The position numbers and the translations under genes were made by a program. From contig NC_016522.1 of NCBI RefSeq assembly GCF_000236905.1, positions 310,001 to 374,000 of the forward strand: a stretch of 64,000 nucleotides of DNA, read 5' to 3'. Positions 31,068 to 42,626 of the stretch are shown here, piece after piece. The stretch's first letter is position 1; each line of letters opens with the position of its first letter. Source of the stretch: Tetrapisispora phaffii CBS 4417. Its lineage: Eukaryota > Ascomycota > Saccharomycetes > Saccharomycetales > Saccharomycetaceae. A model generated the notes under the pieces. That model made no database searches and was not told the DNA's origin. It was given only the letters and a program-made list of their open reading frames with translations.

Positions 31068-32714
31068 TCACTTGTTTAATGCATTGCTCAATTCCATTAA
31101 TAATGCTTTGGAGTTGAGTTCAGTTTTATCAAAAGAATTATGCTTATTGAATTCATGTGATAACATTTCAGTTTTGCTCATTGTTAGCTCCGAAAGAGCT
31201 TTTGTTGTTGCTTCAAGTAAAATAGCGTGTGATGATAACTTATCAATTTGTGAAAAGAACTTATCCTCGAATATTTGAAATGGAAGATTCTCAGCATCAC
31301 TCATCATATTTTCATCATTAGCCATTAATTCAACCTCCTTTTCTAATGCATCCCACTCTGCTTCCCAGTCTTGCGATTTTAATGTATCAGACCAATTGTC
31401 CATTTCCAGTTTATACTTATCAATTTTTGAGTCTAATAAATTTAAATTTCTTTGGTTTTCTATATTTTTAATATTTGCTATCTTTACTTTTTCCTTTTTA
31501 TCTTTCCTGCTTCTTCTCTTGGCTGATTTTTTGATTTCTTTTTTTGCATTATTACCTGTTTTAATGATATCTTCGGTATCATCGAAAATGTGTTCATCAA
31601 AAGTTGAATCAATGTCGTCTCCTTCAATAGCGGAGTAATCATCATCAGAATTATCCTGCATAGTATCGTCCCAGTTTATATTTATTTTATCTTTTCTGAG
31701 ATCATTCACAAATTCCTTCAAAATTGATATGGCGATAATCTTTGAATCGTCATAATTTCTGATTTCATTTTTCATTCCATTTCTGTTTCTTTTATCAGAA
31801 TCATACTTTGGATCAGCTTCTTTTTCTAAATTATGTAAAGACCTTATTGAACACCAATTGAAAAGTTGTCGTATTTGTAAATCTCTACCAAATGATGAAT
31901 TTCCTATATGCCTGTAAAAATCCTGTGCAGGTACATCCTTATGCGGAGATATAATTCCTAAATGTTCATCTTGCGTAAAGATTCTTGAGACACGCCTGCC
32001 TCTTTGATCAGCTATGGATTTCCTTCTATCCTTAGATTTTTGTGATAGTTGTGAATTTGGATTCATCGAATGGTACTGTGGAAATAGTTGAGGTGCTGGC
32101 ATCAATCTGTTCTGAACATTTGAATCCTGAGAAAACATATAAGGCTGCTCTGGATAATAACCAGGCTGTGGGGCATAGTACATTGGTACCGAAGCCCCAT
32201 TTCTCATTTGTGGGTTCTCAACATTTTCATGCATTTGAGGTGAATTATATGGTAGCATTGGATATGATGAAGATGGAACAGGATAATAGTATACATATGG
32301 AACATATGGTTGTTGTGAAGGAGTATGTGCTCCTTTAAAATTTTGAGAACTTCTTTTATCAACTCCATTGTCACTGTTAGTGTCATCTCTATTATTTTGA
32401 TACTCAGGCATAGATGAGTTAAAATTCTCCATCCATTTTGCCTTTTGAATATCTTGAAAATTATCTAACCTTTCCCCTAATGTAGGTACTCCAGACTTCT
32501 GATTTGATTTGTGCCTTTTAAATTTAAAGCTATCATCTGATTCATAAGTTTTTGCTCTATTTTCAGATGAATGAGCTTCTCCTTCGTTGAATATATTTAC
32601 ATTGGTTGCACTTTGAGAACTACCAGAGAGTTCTTTAACCTTGTCAGATAATGGAATGGTCTCCATTCTCAATGGATAGATAGGCTTTAAATCTAATGAT
32701 CTACTCTTTGGCAT
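31068..32714 (-). CDS. DSN1: DSN1, MIND (Mis12) kinetochore complex subunit
   Basis: 548 aa from ATG 32714 (S. cerevisiae 576). The N-terminal half is disordered, with a Pro/Tyr/Gln-rich stretch. A basic segment carries RRKS (Ser233) and RRVS (Ser243). The Mis13/Dsn1 domain follows from about residue 250: DFYRHIGNSS, QIRQLFNWCSIRSL, and a coiled-coil C-terminus. Dsn1 links the inner kinetochore to the Ndc80 complex. The two basic-Ser sites match the paired Ipl1 (Aurora B) sites of S. cerevisiae Dsn1, which relieve autoinhibition of CENP-C binding. DSN1, SQT1 and MSL1 are all YIR genes in S. cerevisiae. Confidence 0.88.
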   Translation of the reverse strand: MPKSRSLDLKPIYPLRMETIPLSDKVKELSGSSQSATNVNIFNEGEAHSSENRAKTYESDDSFKFKRHKSNQKSGVPTLGERLDNFQDIQKAKWMENFNSSMPEYQNNRDDTNSDNGVDKRSSQNFKGAHTPSQQPYVPYVYYYPVPSSSYPMLPYNSPQMHENVENPQMRNGASVPMYYAPQPGYYPEQPYMFSQDSNVQNRLMPAPQLFPQYHSMNPNSQLSQKSKDRRKSIADQRGRRVSRIFTQDEHLGIISPHKDVPAQDFYRHIGNSSFGRDLQIRQLFNWCSIRSLHNLEKEADPKYDSDKRNRNGMKNEIRNYDDSKIIAISILKEFVNDLRKDKININWDDTMQDNSDDDYSAIEGDDIDSTFDEHIFDDTEDIIKTGNNAKKEIKKSAKRRSRKDKKEKVKIANIKNIENQRNLNLLDSKIDKYKLEMDNWSDTLKSQDWEAEWDALEKEVELMANDENMMSDAENLPFQIFEDKFFSQIDKLSSHAILLEATTKALSELTMSKTEMLSHEFNKHNSFDKTELNSKALLMELSNALNK

Positions 32715-33315
32715 CAAATGTGGTTTCCAATGGCAGAAAAAGATCAGCTACTTATGAAAATAATTAAGACTTCCTTATCAAATATCTATTTTATGTTATC
32801 TCGAATGAATAGACTATAAATACATATATATATATGTCTATATTTTAAAATAATTTACAATTGACTATATTAAATCATTTGTTTACATTTTGTATTTTAA
32901 ACGGTTTAATTTTGCTTTACTTAAAATTTCTAATGGGCTTCGGAAGTATACACATTCGTGTATAATGATACACATATCGTAGCACTGTAATGTAACGATA
33001 CTATACATGCAATGGATAGTATATCATAATCTATCATAGTACAGTATGCTATGCTATGATATAATAAGTATACAGGGTAGTAAATGTATCCAATCATGTC
33101 TAAACTTGGCCTAAACTTACCAAAATATTACAACACAAAGCATACAACTTAAAGTCGTCTTTTTTTTCTTTCCATTCTCTTTTGTGATCCGACAAGCTGG
33201 TAGATGGTAATTTGCATAAGATGTTTCAATATTCATTTTCAGTATAATATGTTCTTCCAAATGACATCCACCATGTCCATATTCTCAACGAGTATTTATA
33301 TAAGACATAGCTTCC
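32715..33315. other. Intergenic, DSN1 promoter / SRB6 3' end
   Basis: 601 bp. It contains a short hairpin (TATCATAG at 33032-33039 with CTATGATA at 33054-33061) within AT-rich, partly repetitive sequence. No gene was seen. Confidence 0.5.
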
Positions 33316-33678
33316 TTATTCTTGTCCTACAATTTCGTTCATAGTTTTTTTCAATAATTCTTTCAAGTTATCCAGCTCTTGCTTGTCAATTCCTTCTTGT
33401 TCTGTTGTTTCTTCAGGAATCTGGTTTAATAACCATTTTTCTCTTATCGTTCTACTTAGCACCAATAAATCTTGAATACCTTTGATTAACTGAGTTGTTT
33501 GATTATTAACCATAAGGATACTTGTTGTAGCCGATGTAATTTTTGAGTTCTCTTGAAATTTATCCTCATTTTCTTCTAGTGTTTCATCGACCGAGGAATA
33601 TTTAATCAATTCAATTAATTTAGTTGAAATCAGTTCAGTTGATTGTCCTAATCTTTCATATAAAACTTGGTTACTCAT
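33316..33678 (-). CDS. SRB6: SRB6/MED22, Mediator head subunit
   Basis: 120 aa (S. cerevisiae 121). The start MSNQVLYERL and the central segment SILMVNNQTTQLIKGIQDLL are characteristic of Srb6, followed by IREKWLLNQIPEE. The protein is all helical and pairs with Srb7/Med11-type partners in the Mediator head, which bridges activators and RNA polymerase II. In S. cerevisiae (YBR253W) it lies near RCF3 and RIB5, as here. The ATG is the only plausible start. Confidence 0.92.
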   Translation of the reverse strand: MSNQVLYERLGQSTELISTKLIELIKYSSVDETLEENEDKFQENSKITSATTSILMVNNQTTQLIKGIQDLLVLSRTIREKWLLNQIPEETTEQEGIDKQELDNLKELLKKTMNEIVGQE

Positions 33679-34319
33679 CGCTTTATAACCGTATTAATTA
33701 TGTTCACTCACAAAAATAAATAAATAAATCAATCTTGATATAACTTTTATTAATTCTAGATTTTTTGTTTTTGCTTATGCAGAATACAATAGGTCTTGCA
33801 CATAGCAATAATCTACATTTAATTCATATCAAAGACCATCCATTCTTTTCTATTTGTCAATACATGTTTTTTTTCAATATTTAACAGCCAAAATAACTCT
33901 CGTTATCGATTGTAATCCCGAAATTATAAAAATCTAAGAAATTAAATTAAATTTCAATATTTTTCAAAGCTTCGAGCTTCGTAACTGCTAGTCACCATAA
34001 CTATTAAAATGCATTACTATATTAACACTTATATAAATTCAATTAATACTTATTTTTGATATTTTATTTGAATGCTATTTAATGTGGATAAAAATATTTT
34101 CCTTTTCCTATGTATATAACTACATATGCATTTTAAGCTTCTAAATTTTTGTTTTCTTTTTGCATTTTGCAAAGTTTTATGTTACCTATCCGACGGTTTT
34201 TCCTAAGTTAATCCCAACTGTTTTGAACATATTAATAATACCAACGTTTTCTTTTAGAACTATTCAATTGGATTATGAATAATCAATTGTTTGTTTATGC
34301 TGAAAGAATTGATTTTCCT
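33679..34319. other. Intergenic, SRB6 promoter / HMG gene 3' end
   Basis: 641 bp of AT-rich sequence without recognised elements. Confidence 0.5.
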
Positions 34320-35504
34320 TTACGCTTGAATTTCTTCGATTGTTTTCACTTCTTTTATTTGAGATTTTTTGATTACTTTCTTTTTCTTGGAAGCATTGAT
34401 ATTATTATTTGACACAAGATCTTTCTTTCGTAAAGTGCAATACTCGCATAATTCTCTTCCTTCTTCCAGTTTTCTATCTCTACCCTTATCATTATCGTTA
34501 GTTTTGATGTTACCTAATTCATCAACCTTTGACTTTATTTTATTTTTGTAGTTATTGAATTCAACAGAGGGGAAATTTTCTGTTATTGTCGCATTTTTAA
34601 ATGTCTCTGTCCTTCTTGGAATATATTTATAATCGGTATATTTCAATTTATGCTCCTCCTTTTCCTTTTTCGCCAATTCATGCCAACGTTCCTTCTCTTT
34701 ATCAGATAACGCTCTCCATTTTTGACCAATTTCTTTAGAAATTATAGAATTTGTCTTGAATGATCCATGAGACACTAACAAATTTTTATATTTACCAAAC
34801 ATTTCGCCATGCATTTGTTGCCTAAATAATATAAAAGCATTTCTAGGCCTTGGAATGTGTTTTCCAGCCTTTGTGTAGTTCCTACATCTGCAACGTTTTA
34901 ATAAAACTGAATTTAGATGATCAAGTTGATTAGATTTATTCAGAGTGTCACTTTTTTTTGGTGATTCTACTAATGGGGTTTCTAGCTTAACAGAAAGTTG
35001 ACTATTATCTAATAGAGGGGAGGGAAGACCTTCATTTTTATTTGGAAAACTACTGAATTCCATTGAACTTTTAATTAGCGGTCTTTGTATACTCAAAGGT
35101 TCCATTTCATAAGTTTGTTTTGTGGTGACATAATCTTTCTTAATGTTTGCTTGACCAGATATTGAACTTTGACGAAGTTTTAAAAGAGACGCCTCTGAGA
35201 AACCTGACGATAGACTAGAGTACGATCTAACAAATGGTGTACTACTTGGGTTAAATGCATGTATTTCTGGTGATGTAAGTGGTGGGATTAAAATTTTATA
35301 TGTAGGATCCATGAGTGTTGAATTGTAACTAGGGTTTAGATATCTGGGACTCATGCCGTAGTTCGAACTATATGCCATTTGATGATGAATACCATTTTGT
35401 TGTAATGTAGGGTTCGAAGTCTGCCTTTCCGTAAATGACGTCAACGGCTCTGTCGTTGTAAACAATAGATCTCTTATGGGAGGTAAATTCATATTTGTTT
35501 CCAT
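34320..35504 (-). CDS. HMG-box transcription factor, Rox1-like
   Basis: 394 aa. One sequence-specific (SOX/MATA-type) HMG box lies at about residues 213-295. It opens HIPRPRNAFILFRQQMHGE and includes IGQKWRALSDKEKERWHELA and YTDYKYIPRR. The first 200 residues are Ser/Thr/Pro/Asn-rich. A Cys pattern RCRCRNYTKAGKH sits just before the box. Among S. cerevisiae proteins the box is closest in style to Rox1, the repressor of hypoxic genes. However, Rox1 carries its box at the extreme N-terminus, whereas here it is central. It may be a Rox1 ortholog with an added N-terminus, or a separate Ste11/Rfg1-like regulator. The neighbours do not match the S. cerevisiae ROX1 locus, so no symbol is given. Confidence 0.8.
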   Translation of the reverse strand: METNMNLPPIRDLLFTTTEPLTSFTERQTSNPTLQQNGIHHQMAYSSNYGMSPRYLNPSYNSTLMDPTYKILIPPLTSPEIHAFNPSSTPFVRSYSSLSSGFSEASLLKLRQSSISGQANIKKDYVTTKQTYEMEPLSIQRPLIKSSMEFSSFPNKNEGLPSPLLDNSQLSVKLETPLVESPKKSDTLNKSNQLDHLNSVLLKRCRCRNYTKAGKHIPRPRNAFILFRQQMHGEMFGKYKNLLVSHGSFKTNSIISKEIGQKWRALSDKEKERWHELAKKEKEEHKLKYTDYKYIPRRTETFKNATITENFPSVEFNNYKNKIKSKVDELGNIKTNDNDKGRDRKLEEGRELCEYCTLRKKDLVSNNNINASKKKKVIKKSQIKEVKTIEEIQA

Positions 35505-38500
35505 TTTTAAGAATTGTAAGTTTTTATTTGATTATGGTTTATTGATTATTGGTTGTATTCAATTGTCTCTACAAACATATTGTTATTTAAACCATGTTTA
35601 ACAACAATATTAAAGCTAACACAAATAAATGAAAAAATGCTTCTATAAGATGTAAAAATGAGTCTCATACAGTATTTGGGAATTTACTGTTGATAATATT
35701 AGTTTTAATTTACTCTATATATACTATTCCAAATTAAAGTTTTAGATATATCAAAGTAAAGAAAAGCTTATTACTATTAAATTAAGAATCTGTTCAGATG
35801 TATAAGTTCCGAATATGATTACTATCATTTCTATGCCATGTATTTGTACCCATTTATCTTTTTAAACTTTCCAGTAACACTCTATGGCAGATCCTTAGTT
35901 ATAATCTTAGTGAAGACAAAGAAGTCTTTAACATGAAATATCAAATGAAAGCTTTTGTCATTGCGTACTAGTTATTGTGTTCAAGATGGAGAGACACAAG
36001 TATCAATTAGATTAGTGAATTTCTGTAAAATTATATGGTTTTAAGGTTTTTGACATAAGGATGATATTTTTAATTCCACAGCGATCTATATGCCAAGTTT
36101 CATGATGAGCGTAAATAGTTATTCTAAGAAATTAGAAAAGTATCTCATACTTTAAAAATCATTCACAAACTTGCACTAATTTTTATGCAATTACTATTCT
36201 TGAGATTCTCATAACCTCAGAAAACTTTTTTTTTTTCATTCAAGATCTAGTTAAATCGAAGCTCAAAAAATGACACACACAAACAAAAGTATTTCACTTG
36301 AACGATAATGATAGTGTGAATTTTTAGTATACCTATGAAACCATGCTATTACTATTTCTATTACTGTTGTTTTCGTTATTAATATCGATTCGTTTGGGTT
36401 TTACTCCTGCGTGTCAATTATAATAATAACTTCAATATTTTGGAGAAACACTATTGAGGGACTTTGAAGCAACACACAATTTGTTCATGCTAAAACTTTA
36501 TTTTAAAGAAACTTCACTACAATGAAAATAGAAATGTTCTGATGTTTATATTCTAAAATGGCAATATTTTAAAGTTTAAAAGAATTTGAAAATATGTCTC
36601 TCTTTCACTTTAAATTGAAAATTTCATATTAAAAGCATTTGTGCCCACCTTTAAGTGCTGGCAAGCGAAACAATAAGTAAAAAAAAAGGAATACGAAAAA
36701 CACAGTAACATTAGTACATGCGTTTACTCAGACAACTTAGGTAGGTGTACCATTCTGATTAATTTCATTGCTTAGATAATCCATCGCTTCGTGCTGTGAC
36801 ATCTGTAGATATTCACTGGTATTTTTCAGTCAACGGACAACATGTAGTTTTAACGCTTGTCGTGTGCATGTCAATAAAATGAAAGACACTATAGATAAAC
36901 GCACCAAGTTTTTTAAAAGTTTTTGGCGAATGCCCTCAGATATTGCTTCTAAGGAATTTCACGAGATGCTACAAAAATGTGCATATGCGTGCATTTCTCC
37001 ACTTTTACATTTTAATTGGAGGCAATGAATACAAACAGATAAGAAGCGAACGACCAATTTTAGAACCGCTTTAGAGATCACTCAGGAACAATGCAAAGCG
37101 TTGAGAAAACACTAGAGAAAGACAGGTGATCACGATTTTTACGTTATTCGTCACAGAAGTAAACACAAGATATATGATAATTTTATCTTGACACATGCGG
37201 AAGTATATCACGCGGAACAATCGTGAAAGCTGGTTTTTATTATTCGTATACAGACATGTCTGTGGAGCGAAATCCTTTCACGGACAATTTTCATTCTGGT
37301 TTCGTGCTAAGTTGGTATCAGTACTTCTAATACTTTACGAAATAAGTAAATAAGTAGAAGGGTAAACATTTACGTTGTTCAAATACTATGTACGTATATA
37401 TTTATTTTTCATATCTATATAATCTAAGGGTAATTGGAAACAGCATCCGGAACCCACTTCGCCACAGTACTCCCTATTTTGTTTTATTTCTTGTTTTTCC
37501 CCAAATATCATAAACCCGCGCTTGAATTAATACACACATTTTATCGTAGAACATAATATTTTGGTTTTTTTTGGATTACAGACATATGCACATGCAAGAT
37601 GCAGACTTTCTTCTCTGTTTTTTTTACAGTTTCCGTTTTCGTAGTAACGATGACCACAGCCTTCGTCCGCCCTCCCGTTTATCTTCTTCCCCACTCGGTA
37701 CTCTATTCTACTATCTTAACTACCTGTCACGGTTTTAAATCTGGTAACGTTTCTCGAAATCCTAATTAGGGAAAATTAGCAAAGCGTAACACCACGATCT
37801 GTACTTGCATTTATCTAGGAACTTACGCCACCCTCCTACCCTTATGCCACCCCAACTCGTATATATAGAATGCTGTCTTCTAATCCAATAGGTGTTTCTT
37901 TTCAAATTATATACACGTTACTATATATTCCTTGTTCATTGCATCCATCATTTTTACCGTTACAGGGATGGCAAATGACGTTGAATTAAGCGCCAAGAAT
38001 TTCAAAAAAAAACGGTACCACAAGAACACCCACTTATAGTAACTGCCGTATGCACTATATAAAAGTTACTTAACGTCATATTTGATAGACAACTATTATT
38101 CTCCGTATTTTTCTCGTTGAAAACATGACGGATGGGCTAATCCACCATCCGGCAACCAGACCATGTTCCGTCTATTTATTGGTATGTCAAATAGTCTCAT
38201 TAGTCAGGCCTAGTAAAAGCTTTATGTATTTCACAGATATAATACAATATTGGGCACACCTTGAATTAGTAAGAACGGCCCTTTCCAGTCGTTGTCAATT
38301 ACCCCTCAGCCTCAGTATCAAAGATCTGTAATCAATAGCGTTAAAATTAAGCTACAAGATCTGAAAAGATAAGATCCGAGATTCTTTATAGGTTCTCGAT
38401 TTTGCCGGCCCGTGATATATATAACGGTTTTTGCAAAAGAAATGGTTAATTGCACTTCAAGTCTATGTAATATTAAACTTTCTCTAATGGCTAATTCTTT

Positions 38501-39033
38501 TATTTGAGCAGTTAAAAACTCTGTTCTTGATGTCTAAGTACTTTTTAAAATCAATTTGATCTCCGCTTACTAGGACAAAGCAATTAGTTTTACTCTTTCT
38601 TATAAATACCTTGTCACCTAATAAATTTAAATAACAAAATAATATTTACAGACGCATTCGCTTTACTGTCGTTTTGGTTTCTTTGCTTTAATGTCAAATA
38701 ACGATGCGCGGCTTATTATTATATAACCCAGCATACGTGCACAATGATATTGCGCTTTTAATACGAACGTACCCAACATATGAAAAATAAAACATCGGGA
38801 TTCTAATTAGTCTTCAATTAATGTATACAGTTTGACTAATATAAATGCTTTAGCTTCAACTCGAATAAGGTTTTTAGAAGTCACTTTGAAATTTTATTAA
38901 GCTATTGTTAGTTATAACAGGTGATTATATCTTTTTTGTTGTATTCAAATTAAGAGATTGTCTGCAAATATTCACATATCTAGATTATTTAAACACTGTA
39001 ATAAGGTTCATCCGTTCTTTTACATAAAAAGTA
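35505..39033. other. 3.5-kb gene-free region between the HMG gene and AFG3
   Basis: Divergent intergenic about five times the local norm. The right half (37.4-38.4 kb) is less AT-rich, with pyrimidine tracts and CCACCC-type motifs. It has an Mcm1-type site (listed separately), a TATATATAG box at about 37860, and 110 bp later a 23-codon frame starting ATGGCAAATGACG at about 37969. A 68-codon frame at 38125-38331 has no recognisable product. The left half is AT-rich. I recognise no conserved protein, tRNA or structural RNA here. It may be a long regulatory region of the HMG gene, or the site of a decayed gene. Confidence 0.5.
37761..37770. promoter_or_regulatory. Mcm1-type palindrome CCTAATTAGG
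   Basis: A perfect CC-N6-GG palindrome, preceded by GAAAT and followed by GAAAA, matches the Mcm1 (MADS box) consensus. No flanking alpha2 half-sites (CATGT) are seen, so it is not an a-specific-gene operator. It lies about 100 bp before a TATA box and 208 bp before a short open frame. Confidence 0.5.
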
Positions 39034-41388
39034 ATGATTCACATGTATAGAAAGGAGGGCCTTCTTTTAAGTCGAAACCTATCTAATATAGCCTTTAAAA
39101 GAGGGATATCGAGTAGTATCCAGAGTCAGTTCACCAGCTTAACTTTGATAAAAACAACTAAACTCCCTAATCTGACAAATAGAGCATCAGTAATAAATAT
39201 TCTAAATCATTCAAGATCTTTTCATGTTTCAAGTTATACAAATTTTAAAAATACCCAATATGCACTAAAACAAGATAATTCTAATGATAATTCAAATGGC
39301 GACAAGAAGAAGGATCAACAAGATAATAAGGGAAAAAATAGTAAAAAAAGTGGTCAAAATGAAGATGAACCCCCAAATATAATGAATTATTTTAAGTCAA
39401 GAGAATTTCTAAATACAATGCTGTTGAGTATAGGGTTCTCTTTCATGTTTGCAATGACATCATCAAGTGGTGACAATAATTTAAACGAGCCATTAACGTT
39501 CCAAGATTTCAAGATTAAGTATTTGGAGAAAGGTTTAGTTAAAAAAATATATGTCATAAATAAATACCTAGTAGAAGCTGAACTTATTTCGGCATTAAGC
39601 ACAGGCAATAACCCAACTATTGTATCATTTACAATCGGATCTGTACCGGTGTTTGAAGAAGAAATGGAAGCAGTTCAAAACAAACTTAATATCTCCGCTA
39701 AGGATAGAATACCTATCATCTTTACAGATAGATATTCACTTTTCCATTATTTGTTCCCATTTGTCCCTACTTTAATACTCCTAGGTGGTTTATATTACAT
39801 CACAAAGAAAATGAATCCAGGTGGCGCTAATCCAAACATGGGTGGCAGTGGTGGAATCTTTGGAGTTGGAAAGTCCAAGGCAAAGTTATTTAATAAAGAA
39901 ACTGACATAAAAGTAGCTTTCAAGGATGTTGCTGGATGCAATGAAGCAAAACAAGAAATTATGGAATTTGTTCATTTTTTGAAAAACCCAAAGAAATATA
40001 CAGACTTGGGAGCTAAAATTCCAAGAGGTGCAATTTTATCTGGTCCTCCTGGTACTGGTAAAACTTTATTAGCAAAGGCTACGGCAGGTGAGGCTGGTGT
40101 TCCTTTCCTATCTGTATCTGGTTCTGAATTTGTAGAAATGTTTGTCGGTGTTGGTGCTTCAAGAGTACGTGATCTATTCGAACAGGCTAGAACAATGGCA
40201 CCTTCAATTATTTTCATTGATGAAATTGATGCTATCGGTAAAGAACGTGGTAAAGGCGGTGCCTTGGGTGGTGCAAATGATGAAAGAGAAGCAACTTTAA
40301 ACCAACTTCTTGTTGAGATGGATGGTTTTCAAACTTCAGATCAAGTTATTGTCCTTGCTGGTACAAACAGGCCCGATGTTTTGGATAAAGCACTGATGAG
40401 ACCTGGGAGATTTGATAGACATATTGAAATCGATCCACCTGATGTCGAAGGTAGAAAATCTATTTACCTAGTCCATCTTTCCAAATTGAATTTAGATCCT
40501 TCTTTCTTGAAAACTAAACACGACAAAGAAATGCTAGCTGGAAAGTTAGCCGCTTTAACCCCTGGGTTTGCTGGTGCAGACATTGCAAATGCGTGTAATG
40601 AGGCTGCTTTGATTGCTGCCAGATATAATGATGAATATGTTGAAATGAGACATTTTGAGCAAGCAATCGAAAGAGTTATTGCGGGCTTGGAGAAAAAATC
40701 CAGAGTTTTATCGCCTCAAGAGAAAAAGACAGTAGCATTCCACGAAGCTGGTCATGCTGTGTGTGGATGGTACCTAGAGTATGCTGATCCTTTGTTAAAG
40801 GTAAGTATAATACCTCGTGGTCAAGGTGCTTTAGGTTATGCTCAATATCTACCTGACGACCGTTATCTATATACAGAGGAACAATTTAAACATAGGATGG
40901 TTATGACATTAGGCGGTAGGGTTTCAGAAGAGTTACATTTCCCATCAGTTACCAGTGGTGCTCATGATGATTTTAATAAGGTTACTAATATGGCTAGATC
41001 AATGGTTACCGCATTAGGTATGTCACCAAAGCTTGGTTACGTATGTTATGATACTGATGCTAATCAAGGCGGCTATCAAGTAAATAAACCATTTAGTGAA
41101 CAGACCGAAAGAACTATTGATTTAGAAATCAAGAGGATAATTGATGAAGCACATGAAATCTGTAAAAAGTTATTAACGGAAAATATTGAGAAGGTTGATA
41201 AAGTCGCTAATGAACTTTTAACTAAAGAATCTATAACAAGAGAGGACATGATTAGATTGTTGGGACCTAGACCTTTCCCAGAAAGAAATGCTGCATTTGA
41301 GAAGTACTTAGACCCACAAGGCGCAAACAGTCAGATTGCCAAAAATCCCAAGGATCCGGAAGGGAATATTTCTCCTGCCCCAAATTAA
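39034..41388 (+). CDS. AFG3: AFG3, mitochondrial m-AAA protease subunit
   Basis: 784 aa (S. cerevisiae 761). A basic, Ser/Arg-rich mitochondrial presequence (about residues 1-70) and a low-complexity Lys/Asn/Asp linker lead to two inner-membrane helices (about 128-145 and 235-255) flanking an intermembrane-space domain. The AAA module follows with Walker A GPPGTGKT at 337-344 and Walker [10 protein letters not shown]. The M41 zinc-protease motif HEAGH is at 570-574. Afg3 and Yta12 form the matrix-facing hexamer that degrades misfolded inner-membrane proteins and matures Mrpl32. AFG3 rather than YTA12 is favoured by the domain wording and by BIM1 and FAA2 following, as in YER017C-YER015W. Confidence 0.93.
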   Translation: MIHMYRKEGLLLSRNLSNIAFKRGISSSIQSQFTSLTLIKTTKLPNLTNRASVINILNHSRSFHVSSYTNFKNTQYALKQDNSNDNSNGDKKKDQQDNKGKNSKKSGQNEDEPPNIMNYFKSREFLNTMLLSIGFSFMFAMTSSSGDNNLNEPLTFQDFKIKYLEKGLVKKIYVINKYLVEAELISALSTGNNPTIVSFTIGSVPVFEEEMEAVQNKLNISAKDRIPIIFTDRYSLFHYLFPFVPTLILLGGLYYITKKMNPGGANPNMGGSGGIFGVGKSKAKLFNKETDIKVAFKDVAGCNEAKQEIMEFVHFLKNPKKYTDLGAKIPRGAILSGPPGTGKTLLAKATAGEAGVPFLSVSGSEFVEMFVGVGASRVRDLFEQARTMAPSIIFIDEIDAIGKERGKGGALGGANDEREATLNQLLVEMDGFQTSDQVIVLAGTNRPDVLDKALMRPGRFDRHIEIDPPDVEGRKSIYLVHLSKLNLDPSFLKTKHDKEMLAGKLAALTPGFAGADIANACNEAALIAARYNDEYVEMRHFEQAIERVIAGLEKKSRVLSPQEKKTVAFHEAGHAVCGWYLEYADPLLKVSIIPRGQGALGYAQYLPDDRYLYTEEQFKHRMVMTLGGRVSEELHFPSVTSGAHDDFNKVTNMARSMVTALGMSPKLGYVCYDTDANQGGYQVNKPFSEQTERTIDLEIKRIIDEAHEICKKLLTENIEKVDKVANELLTKESITREDMIRLLGPRPFPERNAAFEKYLDPQGANSQIAKNPKDPEGNISPAPN

Positions 41389-41606
41389 TCTGAAAGTAGT
41401 GCATCCTTATGAATTTACTGCATACAAAACGATTAGTTTTCTTAAGTAACACATAATATTCATTATTATCGATATAAACTATATGTAAATAGGAAATTAA
41501 ATTAAATATCTGATATGTTATTACTAGTTACACAATGTTTCTACCTTATATATATTATGAGGCTTCCGTACATTTATTAATTTTGTTTATTGCCAAAAAT
41601 TCTTAA

Positions 41607-42626
41607 TCAGAAAGTTTCTTCATCTATAATTAAATTTTGTGATGCTAAATTTGTGGTATCAATTTCAGTCCCCATGCTTGCTGGAGGCATTAGCCCAAGC
41701 TGTTCATTATTTCTGTCGTTATCATTAGCATTATTATTAATTACATCATTAGATGCGCTTTGATGACGCTGATCACTAGAAGTAGCGTATTTGTCCTCTA
41801 TTCTACCCTCATCTCCATCATTAACTTCAAAACCTTCTTCAGTTGCATATAGAATTTTTTGAACCTTTTTGATGAACTTATATAACTCATCACTATTTGA
41901 ATTAGAATTAGCATTGTAAATGCCTTCTTTTATTAAATCTTCTGTTGATTGAACAAGAATTTCAATATCTCTTAACTTTCCAAAGTAAAAGGCACGTTCT
42001 CTTTCCATTATGTCTAATGAATTTTTGTAATTAGTTAGTTCATCGTTTAAGTTAGTAATTTTCATGTGTGAGTTTGATAATTCGGTTTGCAAACTCAATA
42101 GCTGCTCACTAGAAGCTTTTCTAGATGCACCAAACGATGACACTCTACTAGAACCCATTATATTAGCAGCATTAGATGAAGCTGATAAACCATATGTGCT
42201 TTTTTTGTTTTTAATTACACCATTGTTAGATGTATTTGGAGTACTAGAAATAGTCGATTTAAATTTTCTGCGAGAATTAGGATCATAAGGGGCCTCATCT
42301 TTATTCTGAAGCCAAAATCTTTTTGTCCATTGCAGGAATTCGAGATTGTCTTGAAACCTACATTTTATTAATTTATCGACATACACAGTTTTCTCAATTT
42401 GATGCTTTGTAAAACAACTTTGTAATATTTTATAATTAGTTTGAAAATCGTATTCAGCTGTTGCGTTGAATTTAACCCTGTGCATAGGTACATCTCCGTA
42501 TATAGAATCAAAAATTTGACAATATGCTGCACCTGTACCACATTCTTCAATTTTTCTATAATTTAATTGCAACAGTTCATTTAGCCAGTTCAATAGATCC
42601 GTACGTGATTCACCAATGTTGCTCAT
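41607..42626 (-). CDS. BIM1: BIM1, EB1-family microtubule plus-end tracking protein
   Basis: 339 aa from ATG 42626 (S. cerevisiae 344); three in-frame codons upstream lack an ATG. The N-terminal calponin-homology domain (about 1-115) shows LLNWLNELLQLNYRKIEECGTG and FLQWTKRFWLQN. A Ser/Asn-rich linker, a coiled coil and the EB1 homology motif (ERAFYFGKLRDIEIL, about 215-230) follow, then an acidic Asn-rich tail. Bim1 binds growing microtubule ends and recruits Kar9 and others for spindle positioning. An MCB box 200 bp upstream suggests G1/S-enhanced expression. Confidence 0.95.
   Translation of the reverse strand: MSNIGESRTDLLNWLNELLQLNYRKIEECGTGAAYCQIFDSIYGDVPMHRVKFNATAEYDFQTNYKILQSCFTKHQIEKTVYVDKLIKCRFQDNLEFLQWTKRFWLQNKDEAPYDPNSRRKFKSTISSTPNTSNNGVIKNKKSTYGLSASSNAANIMGSSRVSSFGASRKASSEQLLSLQTELSNSHMKITNLNDELTNYKNSLDIMERERAFYFGKLRDIEILVQSTEDLIKEGIYNANSNSNSDELYKFIKKVQKILYATEEGFEVNDGDEGRIEDKYATSSDQRHQSASNDVINNNANDNDRNNEQLGLMPPASMGTEIDTTNLASQNLIIDEETF

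Noticed and set aside
38125..38331. 68-codon frame in the 3.5-kb region
   Set aside because: It matches no known protein and has no supporting features; listed only as part of the gene-free region.
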